From Chlorobiaceae bacterium (GTDB lineage Bacteria > Bacteroidota > Chlorobiia > Chlorobiales > Chlorobiaceae): a stretch of 40,767 bases of DNA. Every line of letters starts with the position of its first letter. Within the stretch, counting starts at the first letter, position 1. Below are positions 23,008-32,484 of this stretch, piece after piece. A program made the translations under genes and the position numbers. Location: the NCBI GenBank assembly GCA_013334525.1, contig JAAXXK010000001.1, positions 1 to 40,767 on the forward strand, written 5' to 3'. The notes beneath the pieces were generated by a model. The model made no database searches, was not told the origin of the DNA, and saw nothing but the letters and a program-made list of their open reading frames with translations.

Positions 23008-25377
23008 ATGCCTAAGGATTCTTTGCCGATTTCCAGCCCAGCGGAGAAATCTGTCCTTGATGATTTGCTGGCGCTTTCGTCCGAAGAGTGGCTCATTCGC
23101 ATCAAAGGGTTCAGGAAAGGGAGCAAGGCCATTCAGGTCAACGAAACCATCCTGACCATAGGTAACGGCTATCTCAACATCAGGGGCAGCCTTGAGGAGT
23201 TGCCGACCGGCCATTGCGGAGGAATGTATCTGGCCGGCATCTACGACAAGTCCGAGTCCGATGTGGAAGAGCTGGTCAAATGCCCGATGTGGACCGACGT
23301 CTCTGTCTGGCATGAAGGCGAGAAGTTCTGCCTTTCATGCACCGACCCCATCGCCCACGAGCAGATCCTCGATATGAAAAAAGGGATCCTGCACCGCAAG
23401 ACCACCTTCAGGAACCTGCAAGGCAAGACGCTTATCCTACAGACTTCAAGACTTGCCTTCATGCACGATCCCCACCGGGGCTACATGAGGGTATTGGTCA
23501 CTCCGAAAAATTTCTCCGGCGAGGTGAGGGTTCTGTCGGGTCTGAACGGAGAGGTTTTCAACAGGGGTTACTTTCCCCGCGAATTGTACAAGCACCTGCA
23601 GCTCGAAAGGATCGAGCACGGCAGGAACTTCATGTACCTTGAGATGAAAACCCGCGAGCAGGGAATCCGGATATCAGAAGCGGCATCGTGGAAGATGATT
23701 TCGAATACTGGTCGGATGCTCCAGTGGGAGCCGAGGATCTACGGCGAAAAGTTCACCAGTGAAATCACCATCGACGCTTCGCGGGGACATTCGTATGAAT
23801 TCGAAAAACTCGCTGTCGTCACGACCAGTCGGGAGTTTTCTGCCGGCCTGATGATGAAGGAGTCGATCACCCAGCTCAAGAGTTATGTCCGAACCGGGGC
23901 AGCCGCAGAAATCGAACGCCATCTTGCCGCATGGAACGTGCTGTGGGAGCAGGCCGATGTGCGCATCGACGGTGACGAGGTGGCCCAGAAAGCCCTGCGC
24001 TACAACATATACCAACTGCTGATCAACGGCCCGGTTGCCGCGACCGGTATCGGGGCAAAATTCCTCAGCTCGGAAGGCTATATGGGCCATGTCTTCTGGG
24101 ACACCGAGATATTCATCCTGCCGTTCTATATCCACAACTTCCCGCCCGTGGCGCGCAATATGCTGTTGTACCGATACAACACCCTTCCGGGAGCCATGAG
24201 GAACGCCGTGAAGATGGGGTACCTGGGAGCCAAGTATGCATGGGAGTCGGCAACCACCGGCCAGGACGTCACGCCGCGCTTTGCCTCCAAGCTCGAAAAA
24301 ACCATACGCCTAATCTATACCGGAACCGAGGAGGACCATATCGTTTCCGATGTGATCTATGGTGTGGAGCGCTATTTCAGGGTTACAGGAGACGAGGAGT
24401 TCCTTCTCAGCTACGGCCTGGAGATGGTTATCCTTACCGCCCGTTTCTGGGCGAGCAGGGTGGTCAGGAACGGGGAGCTCTATGAGATCCGCACGGTGAT
24501 CGGCCCCGACGAATTTCACGAGCATGTCGACAACAACGCCTACACCAATTTTCTGGTCAAATGGCACCTGCGGCTTGCGGCCATGCTCTACAAGCATATA
24601 GGAAAGACCAACCCGTCAGTCCTTGGGGAGGTTGTCGCCAGGACGAACCTGACAGAGGATGAACCAGTCCACTGGCTGCAGGTCAGCAGGCAGCTGAAGT
24701 TCAACCAGGATCCCGAATCGGGCCTTGTCGAGCAGTTCGACGGATACTTTGCCCTGAAGGATCATATCATGGGCCGTCCAGACCGTAAGGGACAGCCGGT
24801 GCTTCCCCTTGGGGTGACTTTCAGGAACATCGGCCGAACCCAGCTGATCAAGCAGGCGGATGTGCTGCTCATGATGCTGCTTTTCCCCCACGCATTCAGC
24901 GCTGAGGAGAAACAGGTCAACTACACCTATTACGAACAGCGCACGGCCCATAAATCGTCATTGAGCCACTGCAGCCATGCCATGATGGGGCTCGCCGTAT
25001 CTGAGCGGGTAAACGCATACCGCTACTTCATGAAGACTGCCCTGTTCGACCTTGAGAACCTGCACAACAATACCGAACTCGGCATCCATGCAGCGTCGGT
25101 CGGCGGCACATGGCAGACGGTCATCCATGGATTCGCCGGCCTTACGCTCAAGTCAGACCGCATCGTACTGAACCCATGGCTTCCGAAGAAATGGGAATGC
25201 CTCTCATTCCGGGTCAAATGGCGCGACCGCGTCGTCCATCTTGACATTACTCACCTTGAGGTTTCAATCCGGATAGACGCCGATTCAGATATCACCCTTC
25301 CGTGTACCCTGAACGGCAAAACCTGCAAGATAAGTACCAACGAAACGCATCGGTTGACATACTGCCCAACAAGATGA
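23008..25377 (+). CDS. Glycoside hydrolase family 65 disaccharide phosphorylase
   Basis: A 789-residue enzyme, no signal peptide, so cytoplasmic. Start 23008 is chosen for its strong ribosome site; a further ATG at 22978 has none. Layout: N-terminal beta-sandwich (about 20-280), helical (alpha/alpha)6 barrel (about 330-690), small C-terminal beta domain. Signatures: 'GYMGHVFWDTEIFILPF' at the barrel entry, catalytic acid E502 in 'IGPDEFHEHVDNNAY', 'KQADVLLMMLLFP' and the phosphate-loop region 'AHKSSLSHCSH'. Family members phosphorolyse maltose, trehalose, kojibiose or nigerose to glucose 1-phosphate plus a sugar; which one cannot be told. A glycosyltransferase gene follows 16 bp later, so they are likely one operon and may act on the same glycoside. 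Confidence 0.92.
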   Translation: MPKDSLPISSPAEKSVLDDLLALSSEEWLIRIKGFRKGSKAIQVNETILTIGNGYLNIRGSLEELPTGHCGGMYLAGIYDKSESDVEELVKCPMWTDVSVWHEGEKFCLSCTDPIAHEQILDMKKGILHRKTTFRNLQGKTLILQTSRLAFMHDPHRGYMRVLVTPKNFSGEVRVLSGLNGEVFNRGYFPRELYKHLQLERIEHGRNFMYLEMKTREQGIRISEAASWKMISNTGRMLQWEPRIYGEKFTSEITIDASRGHSYEFEKLAVVTTSREFSAGLMMKESITQLKSYVRTGAAAEIERHLAAWNVLWEQADVRIDGDEVAQKALRYNIYQLLINGPVAATGIGAKFLSSEGYMGHVFWDTEIFILPFYIHNFPPVARNMLLYRYNTLPGAMRNAVKMGYLGAKYAWESATTGQDVTPRFASKLEKTIRLIYTGTEEDHIVSDVIYGVERYFRVTGDEEFLLSYGLEMVILTARFWASRVVRNGELYEIRTVIGPDEFHEHVDNNAYTNFLVKWHLRLAAMLYKHIGKTNPSVLGEVVARTNLTEDEPVHWLQVSRQLKFNQDPESGLVEQFDGYFALKDHIMGRPDRKGQPVLPLGVTFRNIGRTQLIKQADVLLMMLLFPHAFSAEEKQVNYTYYEQRTAHKSSLSHCSHAMMGLAVSERVNAYRYFMKTALFDLENLHNNTELGIHAASVGGTWQTVIHGFAGLTLKSDRIVLNPWLPKKWECLSFRVKWRDRVVHLDITHLEVSIRIDADSDITLPCTLNGKTCKISTNETHRLTYCPTR

Positions 25378-25393
25378 AAAGGAGACAGCCTTT

Positions 25394-26491
25394 ATGAAAA
25401 AGCTCAGAATTGCTCAAATCGCACCGCTCGTCGAAAGCGTACCGCCGAAGAAGTATGGGGGCACCGAAAGGGTAGTCTACTACCTGACCGAAGGACTTGT
25501 CGAAAAAGGGCACGACGTGACACTTTTTGCATCCGGTGACTCAAAGACCAGCGCCCGGCTTGTTGCACCGGTTTCCCAAAGCCTGAGGCTCGGCCGCAAA
25601 ACCCGCTCGCCGATCATCATGAACATGATGACTCTTGCCCTGGTGTATGAAGAGATGGCCGGCCAGTTCGACATCATTCACTCCCATTTGGATTTCCACA
25701 CACTGCCTTATGCCGCCCGTTCATCCACTCCGACCGTGCTGACCATGCACGGCAGGCTCGATACTCCCGATTATCCGCTGATCCTGAACCAGTATCACGA
25801 TACCTCCTATGTTTCGATCAGTGATTCACAGCGGATTCCGGCGCCCAACATCAACTGGGCGGGGACGGTCTATCACGGCTATCCTGAGGAACTGTTCAGT
25901 TATAACGCAGATCCTGAAGATTACTTTCTCTACCTTGGTCGATTTTCGGAGGAGAAGCGGCCGGATCAGGCCATCATGCTTGCCAAGGCATGCAACATAC
26001 ACCTGAAGATCGCAGCAAAGATCGATCCCGCGGACAAGGAGTACTTCAAAAACCGGATTGAGCCGCTCCTTGACAGCCCGCTCATCGAGTATATCGGTGA
26101 GGTCGGCGACGAGAAGAAAGGGGAGTTGCTCCGCAACGCGCGCGCCCTGCTCAATACCATAGACTGGCCTGAACCGTTCGGGCTGGTAATGATCGAGGCC
26201 ATGGCCTGCGGTACACCGGTCATCGTGCGTCGCTGCGGCTCCTCTCCGGAAATTATTACCGATGGCCTCAATGGTTTCATCTGCGACAGCAAGCAGGACT
26301 TCATATCTGCGATCCGCAATGTCGACAGGATTTCGAGGCTCGCCTGCCGCCAGGAGTTCGAAAAACGCTTTACGCTGCGACACATGACCGATAACTATGA
26401 GTCGCTCTATTACAAGATTATGGCGGATTCGGCACTGCGTCGGCCCATTGAGCGCAGAGTCATGGAAAAAGGCGCTGAAATCGCAGCATGA
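25394..26491 (+). CDS. Glycosyltransferase, family 4 (GT-B fold)
   Basis: A 365-residue cytoplasmic GT-B enzyme that should use an activated nucleotide sugar. N-terminal half: 'YGGTERVVYYLTEGLVEKGHDVTLFASGDS' region (acceptor side, about 21-48) and 'FDIIHSH'. C-terminal half: 'LYLGRFSEEKRPD' (about 180-192), then the family's E-x7-E motif in 'EPFGLVMIEAMACGTPVI' (E260 and E268). Ribosome site GGAG lies 9 bases before the ATG. It follows the GH65 gene by 16 bp, hinting that it makes or extends a glycoside metabolised by that phosphorylase. Acceptor and donor are unknown. Confidence 0.9.
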   Translation: MKKLRIAQIAPLVESVPPKKYGGTERVVYYLTEGLVEKGHDVTLFASGDSKTSARLVAPVSQSLRLGRKTRSPIIMNMMTLALVYEEMAGQFDIIHSHLDFHTLPYAARSSTPTVLTMHGRLDTPDYPLILNQYHDTSYVSISDSQRIPAPNINWAGTVYHGYPEELFSYNADPEDYFLYLGRFSEEKRPDQAIMLAKACNIHLKIAAKIDPADKEYFKNRIEPLLDSPLIEYIGEVGDEKKGELLRNARALLNTIDWPEPFGLVMIEAMACGTPVIVRRCGSSPEIITDGLNGFICDSKQDFISAIRNVDRISRLACRQEFEKRFTLRHMTDNYESLYYKIMADSALRRPIERRVMEKGAEIAA

Positions 26492-26556
26492 AAAGGTTTG
26501 GCGCAGGACTCATTTTTGGTGTTGCAGGAACCTCTTGAAAGCTTATAATGATGAGT

Positions 26557-26596
26557 GGTACCTCTGAAAATCTGCACGACGATTTTCAGGGGCGCC
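26557..26596. repeat. 40-bp imperfect palindrome between GT4 gene and dnaE
   Basis: Positions 26557-26572 pair with 26581-26596 over 16 bp with one mismatch and two G-U pairs (core CTCTGAAAATC / GATTTTCAGGG), loop TGCACGAC. There is no T-run. It could be an attenuator or an interspersed repeat. Confidence 0.5.
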
Positions 26597-26660
26597 ACTT
26601 GTTCAGGCGGGTTGGATACACCGCCCGGTTAAACCATTGATGTCCTGTAGACCAAGTTCC

Positions 26661-29600
26661 ATGGAGTTCGTTCACCTTCATACGCACACCCACTATTCGA
26701 TGCAGAGCAGCCCGATTTTTCCGGGCGAACTCTTTGCTGCCTGCCGAAAGCACGGCATGACGACCGTAGCGGTTACCGACTATTCGGCCATGTTCAACAT
26801 GCCTGAACTGTTCGGCCTGGCAAAGAAGGCTGAGGTGAAACTGATCATGGGTTCCGAGATCTACATTGCCGGTACCGATTCAAGGGAGAACGGCCGTCCG
26901 GCAACGCTTGTCCTGCTGATCCGGGACGAGGTCGGTTACCGCAACATGTGCATCCTGCTGTCGCGAGCCGCCAGGGAGGGATTCCACAACGGAACGCCCC
27001 AGGTAGAGAGGAAAACCCTGGAATCATGCTCCGAAGGGCTCGTTTGCCTCTCTGCGGCCCATTCCGGCCTGATCGGTCGCGCCCTGATGGCCGGTGACGA
27101 TGCGACGGCGGAAAAGTGGGCCGACGCTTACCGCTCGCTGTTCGGCGACAACTTCTACCTTGAACTGCAGCGCCATGGCGTGCCTTACGACGATCATCTG
27201 GTTGACTCCACCATTCGGCTCTCCGACAGGTTGTCCATCCCTCTGGTGGCGACCAACAACGTTCATTACCTTGAAAAGAAGGATTCCGGCTGTTACCGGG
27301 CGATGATCGCCAACAGGACCAAGGAGCGGCTCAACAACAAGAACCTTCAGTGCCTTCCGGGCAACGAGAACTATTTCAAGTCGGCCGGCGAAATGGCCGC
27401 CTTGTTCGACAACGTGCGCGGAGAACTTGACAATACGGTACGGATCGCACAGGGTTGCTCATACGCATTCACTACGCAGGAGCCCAGGCTGCCTGTTTTC
27501 CCGCTTCCGGAGGGTTTTGCCGACGAGAAGAGCTACCTCAGGCACCTGACCTGGGAGGGAGCCAGGGAGAAGTATGCCGATGCGGAGTCGATCGGCATCG
27601 ATCCCCAGGAGGTCAAGGATCGGATTGAAATGGAGCTCGGCGTCATCGAAAAGATGGGGTTCAGCTCATACTTCCTGATCGTTAGCGACCTGATCGCCGC
27701 ATCGCGGCGTATGGGCTACTCGGTCGGTCCGGGCCGGGGCTCTGCGGCAGGCAGCATCATAGCCTACCTCACCGGGATCACCCGGATCGATCCGATCATG
27801 CACAAGCTTCTGTTCGAGCGCTTCCTCAACCCCGAGCGCCTTTCGATGCCCGATATCGACATCGATTTCACACCGGTCGGCAAGCAGAAGGTTCTCGACT
27901 ACACGGTAGAAAAGTACGGTACGGCAAGCGTGGCCAAGGTGATCGCCATCGGCACCCTCGGCGCCAAGGCGGCCATACGCGACGCCGGGCGCGTGCTTGA
28001 CGTCCCCCTCAAGGCGGTAGACCAGTTGGCAAAGCTGGTGCCCAGCAGGCCGGGGACGACCCTTGAGGACGCCTTCAGGGATGTCAAGGAGCTCAAGCGC
28101 CTGGCCGACAGCGACCCGCAGTACCAGCAGCTCATGCAGTATGCAAGGGCCATGGAGGGACGTGCCCGCAACGTTTCGATGCATGCCGGGGCGGTGGTGA
28201 TCACCAACGGCGTGCTTGAGGAGCAGGTGCCGCTCTATATATCGAACAAGATTGAAACGGAGGAGCGCAAGTACGCCGACGAGTTCGACGCGAGCGACAT
28301 TGACGGCACCAGCGGCAAATCCTCCGATGGTGCGGATGAGAAACAGGTGGTGACCCAGTTTGACAAGAACTGCATCGAACAGGCCGGCCTGCTGAAGATC
28401 GATTACCTCGGACTTGAGACCCTGGCGGTGATCGATGAGACCCTCCGCATGATCAAAAAGCGTCATGGCGTCGATATCGAGCTGGAAAAGCTTCCCCTGA
28501 ACGATCGCCAGACCTTCAGGATTTTCCAGGAAGGCAAGATGGCGGGCATCTTCCAGTTCGAGTCTTCCGGAATGCAGAGCTACATGACCCGGCTGCAACC
28601 GACCCAGATCGGCGATATCATCGCCATGAGCGCGCTTTACCGTCCAGGCGCGCTGAACGCCGAGATAGACGAAGATCGCAACGCCGTCGACCTGTTCGTA
28701 GACCGCAAGCACGGCCGGGAGGAGATCGACTACATGCACCCCATGCTTGAGGGAATACTGAAGGAGACCTACGGAGTCATCGTATACCAGGAGCAGGTGA
28801 TGCAGATCTCCCAGGTCATGGGACGCTTCTCGCTCGCCAAGGCCGACAACCTGCGCAAGGCAATGGGCAAGAAGGACCCGAAGCTGATGCAGAAGTTCAG
28901 GGACGAGTTTGTCGAAGGGGCAGTCACCATAGGGGTGAACCAGGTGCTGGCCACGAGGATCTTCGACCTGATGGCCGAGTTTGCCGGATATGGCTTCAAC
29001 AAGAGCCACTCCGCAGCATACGGTGTGCTCGCCTACTGGACCGGTTACCTGAAGGCGCACTACACCATAGAGTTCGTGACTGCCGTCCTGAACAGCGAAA
29101 TCGGCGACACAGAACGCATGAAGCACCTGACGGACGAGGCCAAGGGGTTCGGTATATTCACCCTTCCGCCTTCGATCAACAGGAGTGACGCGCTGTTTTC
29201 GGTCGACGAGCACAAGGGGCGATCCTGTATCAGGGTCGGACTGAGCGCCATCAAACAGGTCGGCGCCGGAGCCAGGGCTGTGGTGGCGGCAAAGCTTCGC
29301 CGCAACGGCAAGCCCTTCGTCAACCTGTTCGACCTTACCGTGTCGGTCGACCTGAGGGCCATGAACCGCAAAGCGCTTGAGTCGCTCATCCAGGCCGGTG
29401 CGCTTGACGAAATCGACAACAACCGGGCCAGGCTTCTGGCCAACGTCGACAAGGCCATCAAGTTCGGCCAGATGCAGAACAAGGCCGTAACACTAGGCCA
29501 GGGGGGCTTCTTCAACGACGATTCCAACGACGGCCAGATCGGGGTGCACTATCCTGAGCTCGACAACGCTGAGCCCATGCCCGACAGCGAAAGGCTGCAA

Positions 29601-30224
29601 CATGAGAAACGGCTTGTCGGATTCTACCTCAGCCATCATCCACTCGACCGTTTCCGTCGCGATTGGGAAGCGTTTGCGAACCTTCCGCTCGATACACGAG
29701 AAGTGGTGAAGTCAAGGCTCTACAAGGCGATCGGTGTCATCGTATCGGTCAAGCCCTATCAGGACAAGAAAGGCAAGCAGATGCTTTTCGGTGTGATCGA
29801 GGATTTTACCGGGAAAGCCGACTTCACGGTATTCGCCAGCGTATACGAACAGTTCCGTCACCATCTTCGCCCCGATGAGGTCGTGATGCTGGCTGCCGAG
29901 GCTGATGTAAAGGACAGCAGCCTGAAACTCCTGGTACGCGAGGTGGTGCCGATGAAAAAGGTGCGTGACGGCCTGGTCAGGAAAGTCGTCCTCAAGATCG
30001 ATGCCGATGACCCGTCGCAGGTCGAAAAACTTAAGGAGGTGCGTCAGATATTCGAGCAGCACAAGGGAGGAACCCCGGTCGATTTTGAAGTCAGGGCCAT
30101 GGTCTCTTCATGCAGTGAAACCGTGAAAATCTTTGCCCGGAACACCCCGATCGAGCCCGATGACGAAACGCTTGAAAAGCTTGAAGAGGTGCTCGGGCCT
30201 GACAACGTAAAAATCACAGGGTAG
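26661..30224 (+). CDS. dnaE: DNA polymerase III alpha subunit
   Basis: A 1187-residue replicative polymerase. Start 26661 puts the N-terminus at the conserved PHP segment 'EFVHLHTHTHYSM'; ATG at 26640 would add seven residues. PHP domain about 1-280: the usual 'TDHG' is 'TDYS' here, so a metal ligand is missing and proofreading by this domain is doubtful. Polymerase core: 'GPGRGSAAGS' (about 356-365) and the catalytic aspartates in 'MPDIDIDF' (D398, D400). Then 'VVTQFDKN', 'GLLKIDYLGLETL', and 'VIVYQEQVMQI'. A charged insert (about 535-555, rich in D/S/G) precedes 'VVTQFD'. Tandem HhH region 'YGFNKSHSAAYG' and a C-terminal OB domain ('IGVIVSVKPYQDKKGK') follow. It is a full-length E. coli-type DnaE, not PolC. 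Confidence 0.97.
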   Translation: MEFVHLHTHTHYSMQSSPIFPGELFAACRKHGMTTVAVTDYSAMFNMPELFGLAKKAEVKLIMGSEIYIAGTDSRENGRPATLVLLIRDEVGYRNMCILLSRAAREGFHNGTPQVERKTLESCSEGLVCLSAAHSGLIGRALMAGDDATAEKWADAYRSLFGDNFYLELQRHGVPYDDHLVDSTIRLSDRLSIPLVATNNVHYLEKKDSGCYRAMIANRTKERLNNKNLQCLPGNENYFKSAGEMAALFDNVRGELDNTVRIAQGCSYAFTTQEPRLPVFPLPEGFADEKSYLRHLTWEGAREKYADAESIGIDPQEVKDRIEMELGVIEKMGFSSYFLIVSDLIAASRRMGYSVGPGRGSAAGSIIAYLTGITRIDPIMHKLLFERFLNPERLSMPDIDIDFTPVGKQKVLDYTVEKYGTASVAKVIAIGTLGAKAAIRDAGRVLDVPLKAVDQLAKLVPSRPGTTLEDAFRDVKELKRLADSDPQYQQLMQYARAMEGRARNVSMHAGAVVITNGVLEEQVPLYISNKIETEERKYADEFDASDIDGTSGKSSDGADEKQVVTQFDKNCIEQAGLLKIDYLGLETLAVIDETLRMIKKRHGVDIELEKLPLNDRQTFRIFQEGKMAGIFQFESSGMQSYMTRLQPTQIGDIIAMSALYRPGALNAEIDEDRNAVDLFVDRKHGREEIDYMHPMLEGILKETYGVIVYQEQVMQISQVMGRFSLAKADNLRKAMGKKDPKLMQKFRDEFVEGAVTIGVNQVLATRIFDLMAEFAGYGFNKSHSAAYGVLAYWTGYLKAHYTIEFVTAVLNSEIGDTERMKHLTDEAKGFGIFTLPPSINRSDALFSVDEHKGRSCIRVGLSAIKQVGAGARAVVAAKLRRNGKPFVNLFDLTVSVDLRAMNRKALESLIQAGALDEIDNNRARLLANVDKAIKFGQMQNKAVTLGQGGFFNDDSNDGQIGVHYPELDNAEPMPDSERLQHEKRLVGFYLSHHPLDRFRRDWEAFANLPLDTREVVKSRLYKAIGVIVSVKPYQDKKGKQMLFGVIEDFTGKADFTVFASVYEQFRHHLRPDEVVMLAAEADVKDSSLKLLVREVVPMKKVRDGLVRKVVLKIDADDPSQVEKLKEVRQIFEQHKGGTPVDFEVRAMVSSCSETVKIFARNTPIEPDDETLEKLEEVLGPDNVKITG

Positions 30225-30321
30225 TATTAAAAGTCGGAATTTTTTATTAATATTAATTCTTGTTTACTGTATTGGTATGGAGTGTTGACTATCTTATCAT
30301 TTCAATTCTTATTTCACGATT

Positions 30322-30651
30322 ATGAGCGGAAAATATTTAACGGCGAGCGATCAGAATTTCAAGGCTTCGATCCTCGATTCGGATAAGGTTGCCCTTGTGG
30401 ATTTCTGGGCTTCATGGTGTGGACCATGCATGATGCTCGGTCCGGTCATTGAGGAGCTTGCAGGTGAGTACGAAGGAAAAGCCATCGTTGCCAAACTCAA
30501 CGTCGACGATAATCCGAATACCGCTGCCCAGTACGGCATCCGCAGCATTCCTACCATGCTTATCATCAAAAACGGCCAGGTTGTCGACCAGATGGTAGGT
30601 GCCATGCCGAAAAACATGATCGCCAAAAAGATCGACGAACACATCGGTTGA
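30322..30651 (+). CDS. trxA: Thioredoxin
   Basis: A 109-residue cytoplasmic thiol-disulfide oxidoreductase with the active site WCGPC (W32-C36), preceded by 'ALVDFWAS' and followed by 'SIPTMLIIKNGQ', whose cis-proline is diagnostic. Length is standard. The thioredoxin reductase gene follows 86 bp downstream with a hairpin between. In this window the obvious client is the ArsC-type arsenate reductase at 35,124, which needs reduced thioredoxin. Confidence 0.97.
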   Translation: MSGKYLTASDQNFKASILDSDKVALVDFWASWCGPCMMLGPVIEELAGEYEGKAIVAKLNVDDNPNTAAQYGIRSIPTMLIIKNGQVVDQMVGAMPKNMIAKKIDEHIG

Positions 30652-30674
30652 CAGGCTCCCGTCTCTACTACTTC

Positions 30675-30698
30675 TTATCCCGGCATCAGCCGGGATAA
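30675..30698. terminator. Hairpin between trxA and trxB
   Basis: TTATCCCGGC (30675-30684) and GCCGGGATAA (30689-30698) form a perfect 10-bp stem with an ATCA loop, followed by CTATTTT. It may partly terminate trxA transcripts and lower trxB expression. Confidence 0.6.
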
Positions 30699-30737
30699 CT
30701 ATTTTATGATACACCAACGTACACTCGGAGGAGAGTA

Positions 30738-31673
30738 ATGCAGAATGAAATCAGGGATGTCGTCATCATCGGCACCGGCCCGGCAGGCTATACTGCGGCT
30801 ATTTATACCGGACGGGCCAATCTTAAACCCCTGGTCATTGAAGGGCATCAGCCCGGCGGCCAGTTGATGATCACGACGGATATAGAGAATTTTCCAGGTT
30901 TTCCTGAAGGTATCCCGGGGCCTGAACTCATGGGGAAAATGCGGCAGCAGGCTGCACGCTTCGGCGTCGAATTCCTTTACGGCAGCGTAACCGAAGCCGA
31001 CGTATCGCGCAGTCCGTTCTGCCTGACCCTGGACGACGGACGTGAGATCCTCGCCAGGACCCTTGTCGTAGCCACAGGCGCCAACGCGAAATGGCTCGGC
31101 ATCGAATCGGAAACCCGCTATCGGGGGCGCGGTGTATCGGCATGTGCCACCTGTGACGGCTTTTTCTTCAGGAACAGCAGGGTATTTGTGGTAGGCGGAG
31201 GCGATACGGCAATGGAGGAGGCGCTCTATCTTACCAAGTTCGCATCAGAAGTTGTGCTTATACATCGTCGTGAAGAGTTCAGGGCATCGAAGATCATGAG
31301 CCTGAGAGCCGGCAAGAACCCGAAAATCAGCACCATCCTTAACGTGGTGGTTGACGAGATTCTCGGAGACGGCATGAAGGTTACCGGTATCCGCCTCAAA
31401 AACGTCAAGAGTGGCGAACTGACCGAACAGGCATGCGACGGCGTTTTCATGGCTATCGGCCACGAGCCGAACGCAGGTTTGTTCAGGGGGCAGCTTGATA
31501 TGGACGATTACGGCTACATCCTCACCAAAGGCCGCTCCACGGAAACCAGCGTCAAGGGCGTATTCGCCTGCGGCGACGTCCAGGACTTCACTTATCGCCA
31601 GGCAGTTACCGCTGTAGGTACCGGTTGCATGGCAGCCGTCGAGGCCGAGCGTTTCCTCGAATCGATCAGGTAA
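30738..31673 (+). CDS. trxB: Thioredoxin reductase
   Basis: A 311-residue FAD-dependent enzyme passing electrons from NADPH to thioredoxin. FAD site 'GTGPAGYTA' (12-20), redox-active 'CATCDG' (C136 and C139), NADPH site 'GGGDTAMEEA' (about 153-162), and the C-terminal FAD motif 'VFACGDVQD'. A strong ribosome site (GGAGGAG) precedes the ATG. It is an ordinary low-molecular-weight bacterial TrxR, paired with trxA. Convergent with the glycosyltransferase gene, with 28 bp between stops. Confidence 0.96.
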   Translation: MQNEIRDVVIIGTGPAGYTAAIYTGRANLKPLVIEGHQPGGQLMITTDIENFPGFPEGIPGPELMGKMRQQAARFGVEFLYGSVTEADVSRSPFCLTLDDGREILARTLVVATGANAKWLGIESETRYRGRGVSACATCDGFFFRNSRVFVVGGGDTAMEEALYLTKFASEVVLIHRREEFRASKIMSLRAGKNPKISTILNVVVDEILGDGMKVTGIRLKNVKSGELTEQACDGVFMAIGHEPNAGLFRGQLDMDDYGYILTKGRSTETSVKGVFACGDVQDFTYRQAVTAVGTGCMAAVEAERFLESIR

Positions 31674-31701
31674 AAACCGCTGTTCTACGATTCCGGAATA
31701 T

Positions 31702-32484
31702 TCAATGCGTAACCTGGCCAAAGGTCGGGAACGCATTGTCCGGAAGATGGGGCAACAGCCCCTCCACACCGTTTTGTATTCCAAGGGAGCCGATGTTTTT
31801 AAGACGGATAAGGTGGACCGTGTCTGCCACGACCTGGTGGTGAACCCCGGCGTGAATCGTCTCGATATTCCAGGACCAGTCTTCGACACCAAATCCGGTT
31901 GCGGTATCTTTTTTCTTGTAGGGATATTTCAGGTGGAGCTTTTTAAGGGCGAATCCGTTTGCCGAGTAGAGGTTTTCCAGGAACAGGGCATTTCTGTCGA
32001 ACCCTTTACTGTTGCTCGGATGGTGGACGAAATGAAACGAACCTGCTGCCGGATGAGGCTGATCGTTGACTGAATGCCGGTCGAAGTCGTCCGCCGAGAA
32101 GTAATAAAGATATTGCGGGTGCCATATGGCTTTGCTGGCTTCTTCTGTAAGGGTTGCCGCCCTGTAGGCATTGACCAGCCAATCTTCGCCCCAGAGGTCG
32201 TCTCCGTCGAGGAAAGAGAGAAACCGGCCCTGAGCCGAGTCGATGCCGGCATTGCGCGACAAGCCAAGGTCACCGAACGAGACCTCCTCAATTCCATCAA
32301 GCCAGTTGCCGCGTTCTGCCACGATTTTCAGTGTCATATCGTCAGGTCGGTCCATGACAGCCCGTGCCTCGACGTTAAGCCCCGAAGCTCTTGCCCGGTC
32401 TGTGAGGAGACGCATGCTGGAAAGGGCAGGGATGGCGTAAGCACCTTCCCGATGAAAGATCACGGTAACGGTAATGTCAATCAT
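31702..32484 (-). CDS. Glycosyltransferase, family 2-like (GT-A fold)
   Basis: A 260-residue cytoplasmic GT-A enzyme. It opens with the strand 'ITVTVIFHREG', has 'GLSRNAGIDSAQGRFLSFLDGDDLW' across about residues 73-98 (the DGDD serving as the DXD metal and nucleotide-sugar site), and a C-terminal 'GVEDWSWN' element typical of family 2, where the ED pair contains the catalytic base. Its start overlaps the end of the upstream glycosyltransferase gene by 8 bp, so they form a two-gene operon for one glycan. Donor and acceptor are unknown. Confidence 0.85.
   Translation of the reverse strand: MIDITVTVIFHREGAYAIPALSSMRLLTDRARASGLNVEARAVMDRPDDMTLKIVAERGNWLDGIEEVSFGDLGLSRNAGIDSAQGRFLSFLDGDDLWGEDWLVNAYRAATLTEEASKAIWHPQYLYYFSADDFDRHSVNDQPHPAAGSFHFVHHPSNSKGFDRNALFLENLYSANGFALKKLHLKYPYKKKDTATGFGVEDWSWNIETIHAGVHHQVVADTVHLIRLKNIGSLGIQNGVEGLLPHLPDNAFPTFGQVTH

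Noticed and set aside
27666-29213. Long minus-strand open frame opposite dnaE
   Set aside because: It is a 515-codon shadow of dnaE caused by codon bias, with no recognisable domain and no ribosome site.
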